Positions 63,737 to 64,000 of a stretch of 64,000 nt of DNA are shown piece after piece. The notes under the pieces are model-generated. The model saw nothing but the letters and a program-made list of their open reading frames with translations, ran no database searches and was not told where the DNA came from. Positions within the stretch are counted from its first letter, which is position 1. Each line of letters starts with the position of its first letter. This DNA comes from Streptomyces dangxiongensis (GTDB lineage: Bacteria; Actinomycetota; Actinomycetes; Streptomycetales; Streptomycetaceae): assembly GCF_003675325.1 (NCBI RefSeq), contig NZ_CP033073.1:3162001-3226000 (forward strand), written 5' to 3'. Made by a program: the position numbers and the translations under genes.

Positions 63737-64000
63737 TCAGCCGGACAGCGCGTCGAGGGCGGCGCCGGACCACCGCTCCCCCAGCCCCGCCAGGGTCACG
63801 TGCCGCACCTCGTCGGTGGTGTCCCCGACCGCGCGGTGGATGACGACGTGGAGCCGGTCCTCGGTCAGCTCCTCGACCTTGCCCTCGCCCCACTCCACGA
63901 CGATCACCGAGTCGGACAGGGAGACGTCGAGGTCCAGGTCCTCCATCTCGTCCAGACCGCCGGAGAGGCGGTAGGCGTCCACGTGGACCAGGGGCGGGCC
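63737..64000 (-). CDS. tsaE: t6A biosynthesis ATPase TsaE (partial, C-terminal part)
   Basis: The frame enters at the right edge and ends at 63737, giving 87 residues of the C-terminus. PPLVHVDAYRLSGGLDEMEDL is the TsaE signature after the P-loop, followed by VIVVEWGEGKVEEL. The Walker A motif lies outside the window. TsaE hydrolyses ATP to drive the TsaB-TsaD cycle. Confidence 0.93.
   Translation of the reverse strand, partial: GPPLVHVDAYRLSGGLDEMEDLDLDVSLSDSVIVVEWGEGKVEELTEDRLHVVIHRAVGDTTDEVRHVTLAGLGERWSGAALDALSG

Overview
This is core chromosome from a Streptomyces (Actinomycetota). GC is very high with strong third-position GC bias, GTG and TTG starts are common, and the developmental regulators bldM and whiD lie next to a sigma factor, guaB/guaB3 and groES-groEL with two CIRCE operators. 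From memory, gene order resembles the S. coelicolor stretch around SCO4750-SCO4803; no search was run.

Layout. 1-12.1 kb: tail of a SWIM-type protein, a DUF5691 protein, the small subunit of a B12-dependent acyl-CoA mutase (icmB), a lipase, an M23 peptidase, pcrA, and two NlpC/P60 (C40) peptidases, the first behind a c-di-AMP (ydaO-type) riboswitch. 12.2-18.3 kb: a PspC envelope-stress set (histidine kinase, response regulator, divergent PspC/LiaF-like protein) and membrane proteins. 18.5-26.2 kb: class II aldolase, PNPOx-like protein, guaA, chorismate mutase behind a candidate Phe/Tyr attenuator, GMC oxidoreductase, aldehyde dehydrogenase. 26.3-36.1 kb: five Ser/Thr kinase-type genes in one direction; one is a pseudokinase with a collagen-like insert and four share an extracellular domain. 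36.7-43.6 kb: glpD, a sugar-nucleotide dehydrogenase lacking its catalytic Cys, guaB3, guaB, an ECF sigma factor. 44.4-50.9 kb: bldM, whiD, LysR, MOSC, SDR, groEL, groES. 51-57.8 kb: two polysaccharide deacetylases (one degenerate), a methyltransferase, an IS5-type element between CTAG repeats, an LCP remnant, a GH10-CBM2 xylanase and its likely LacI repressor. 57.9-64 kb: sirtuin, poly-gamma-glutamate hydrolase, then tsaD-rimI-tsaB and (partial) tsaE, separated by a YkuD-like secreted protein and a tiny gene behind an iron box.

Main themes are envelope sensing and remodelling (peptidases, deacetylases, PspC proteins, membrane kinases, LCP remnant), sporulation control (bldM, whiD), purine synthesis (guaA, guaB, guaB3) and tRNA t6A modification (tsa genes).

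Data quality: five otherwise normal genes (response regulator, class II aldolase, chorismate mutase, GMC oxidoreductase, poly-gamma-glutamate hydrolase) each carry one single-base frameshift, four of them in homopolymer runs. Sequencing indels are the simplest explanation, so these genes are annotated as broken but probably functional in the organism.
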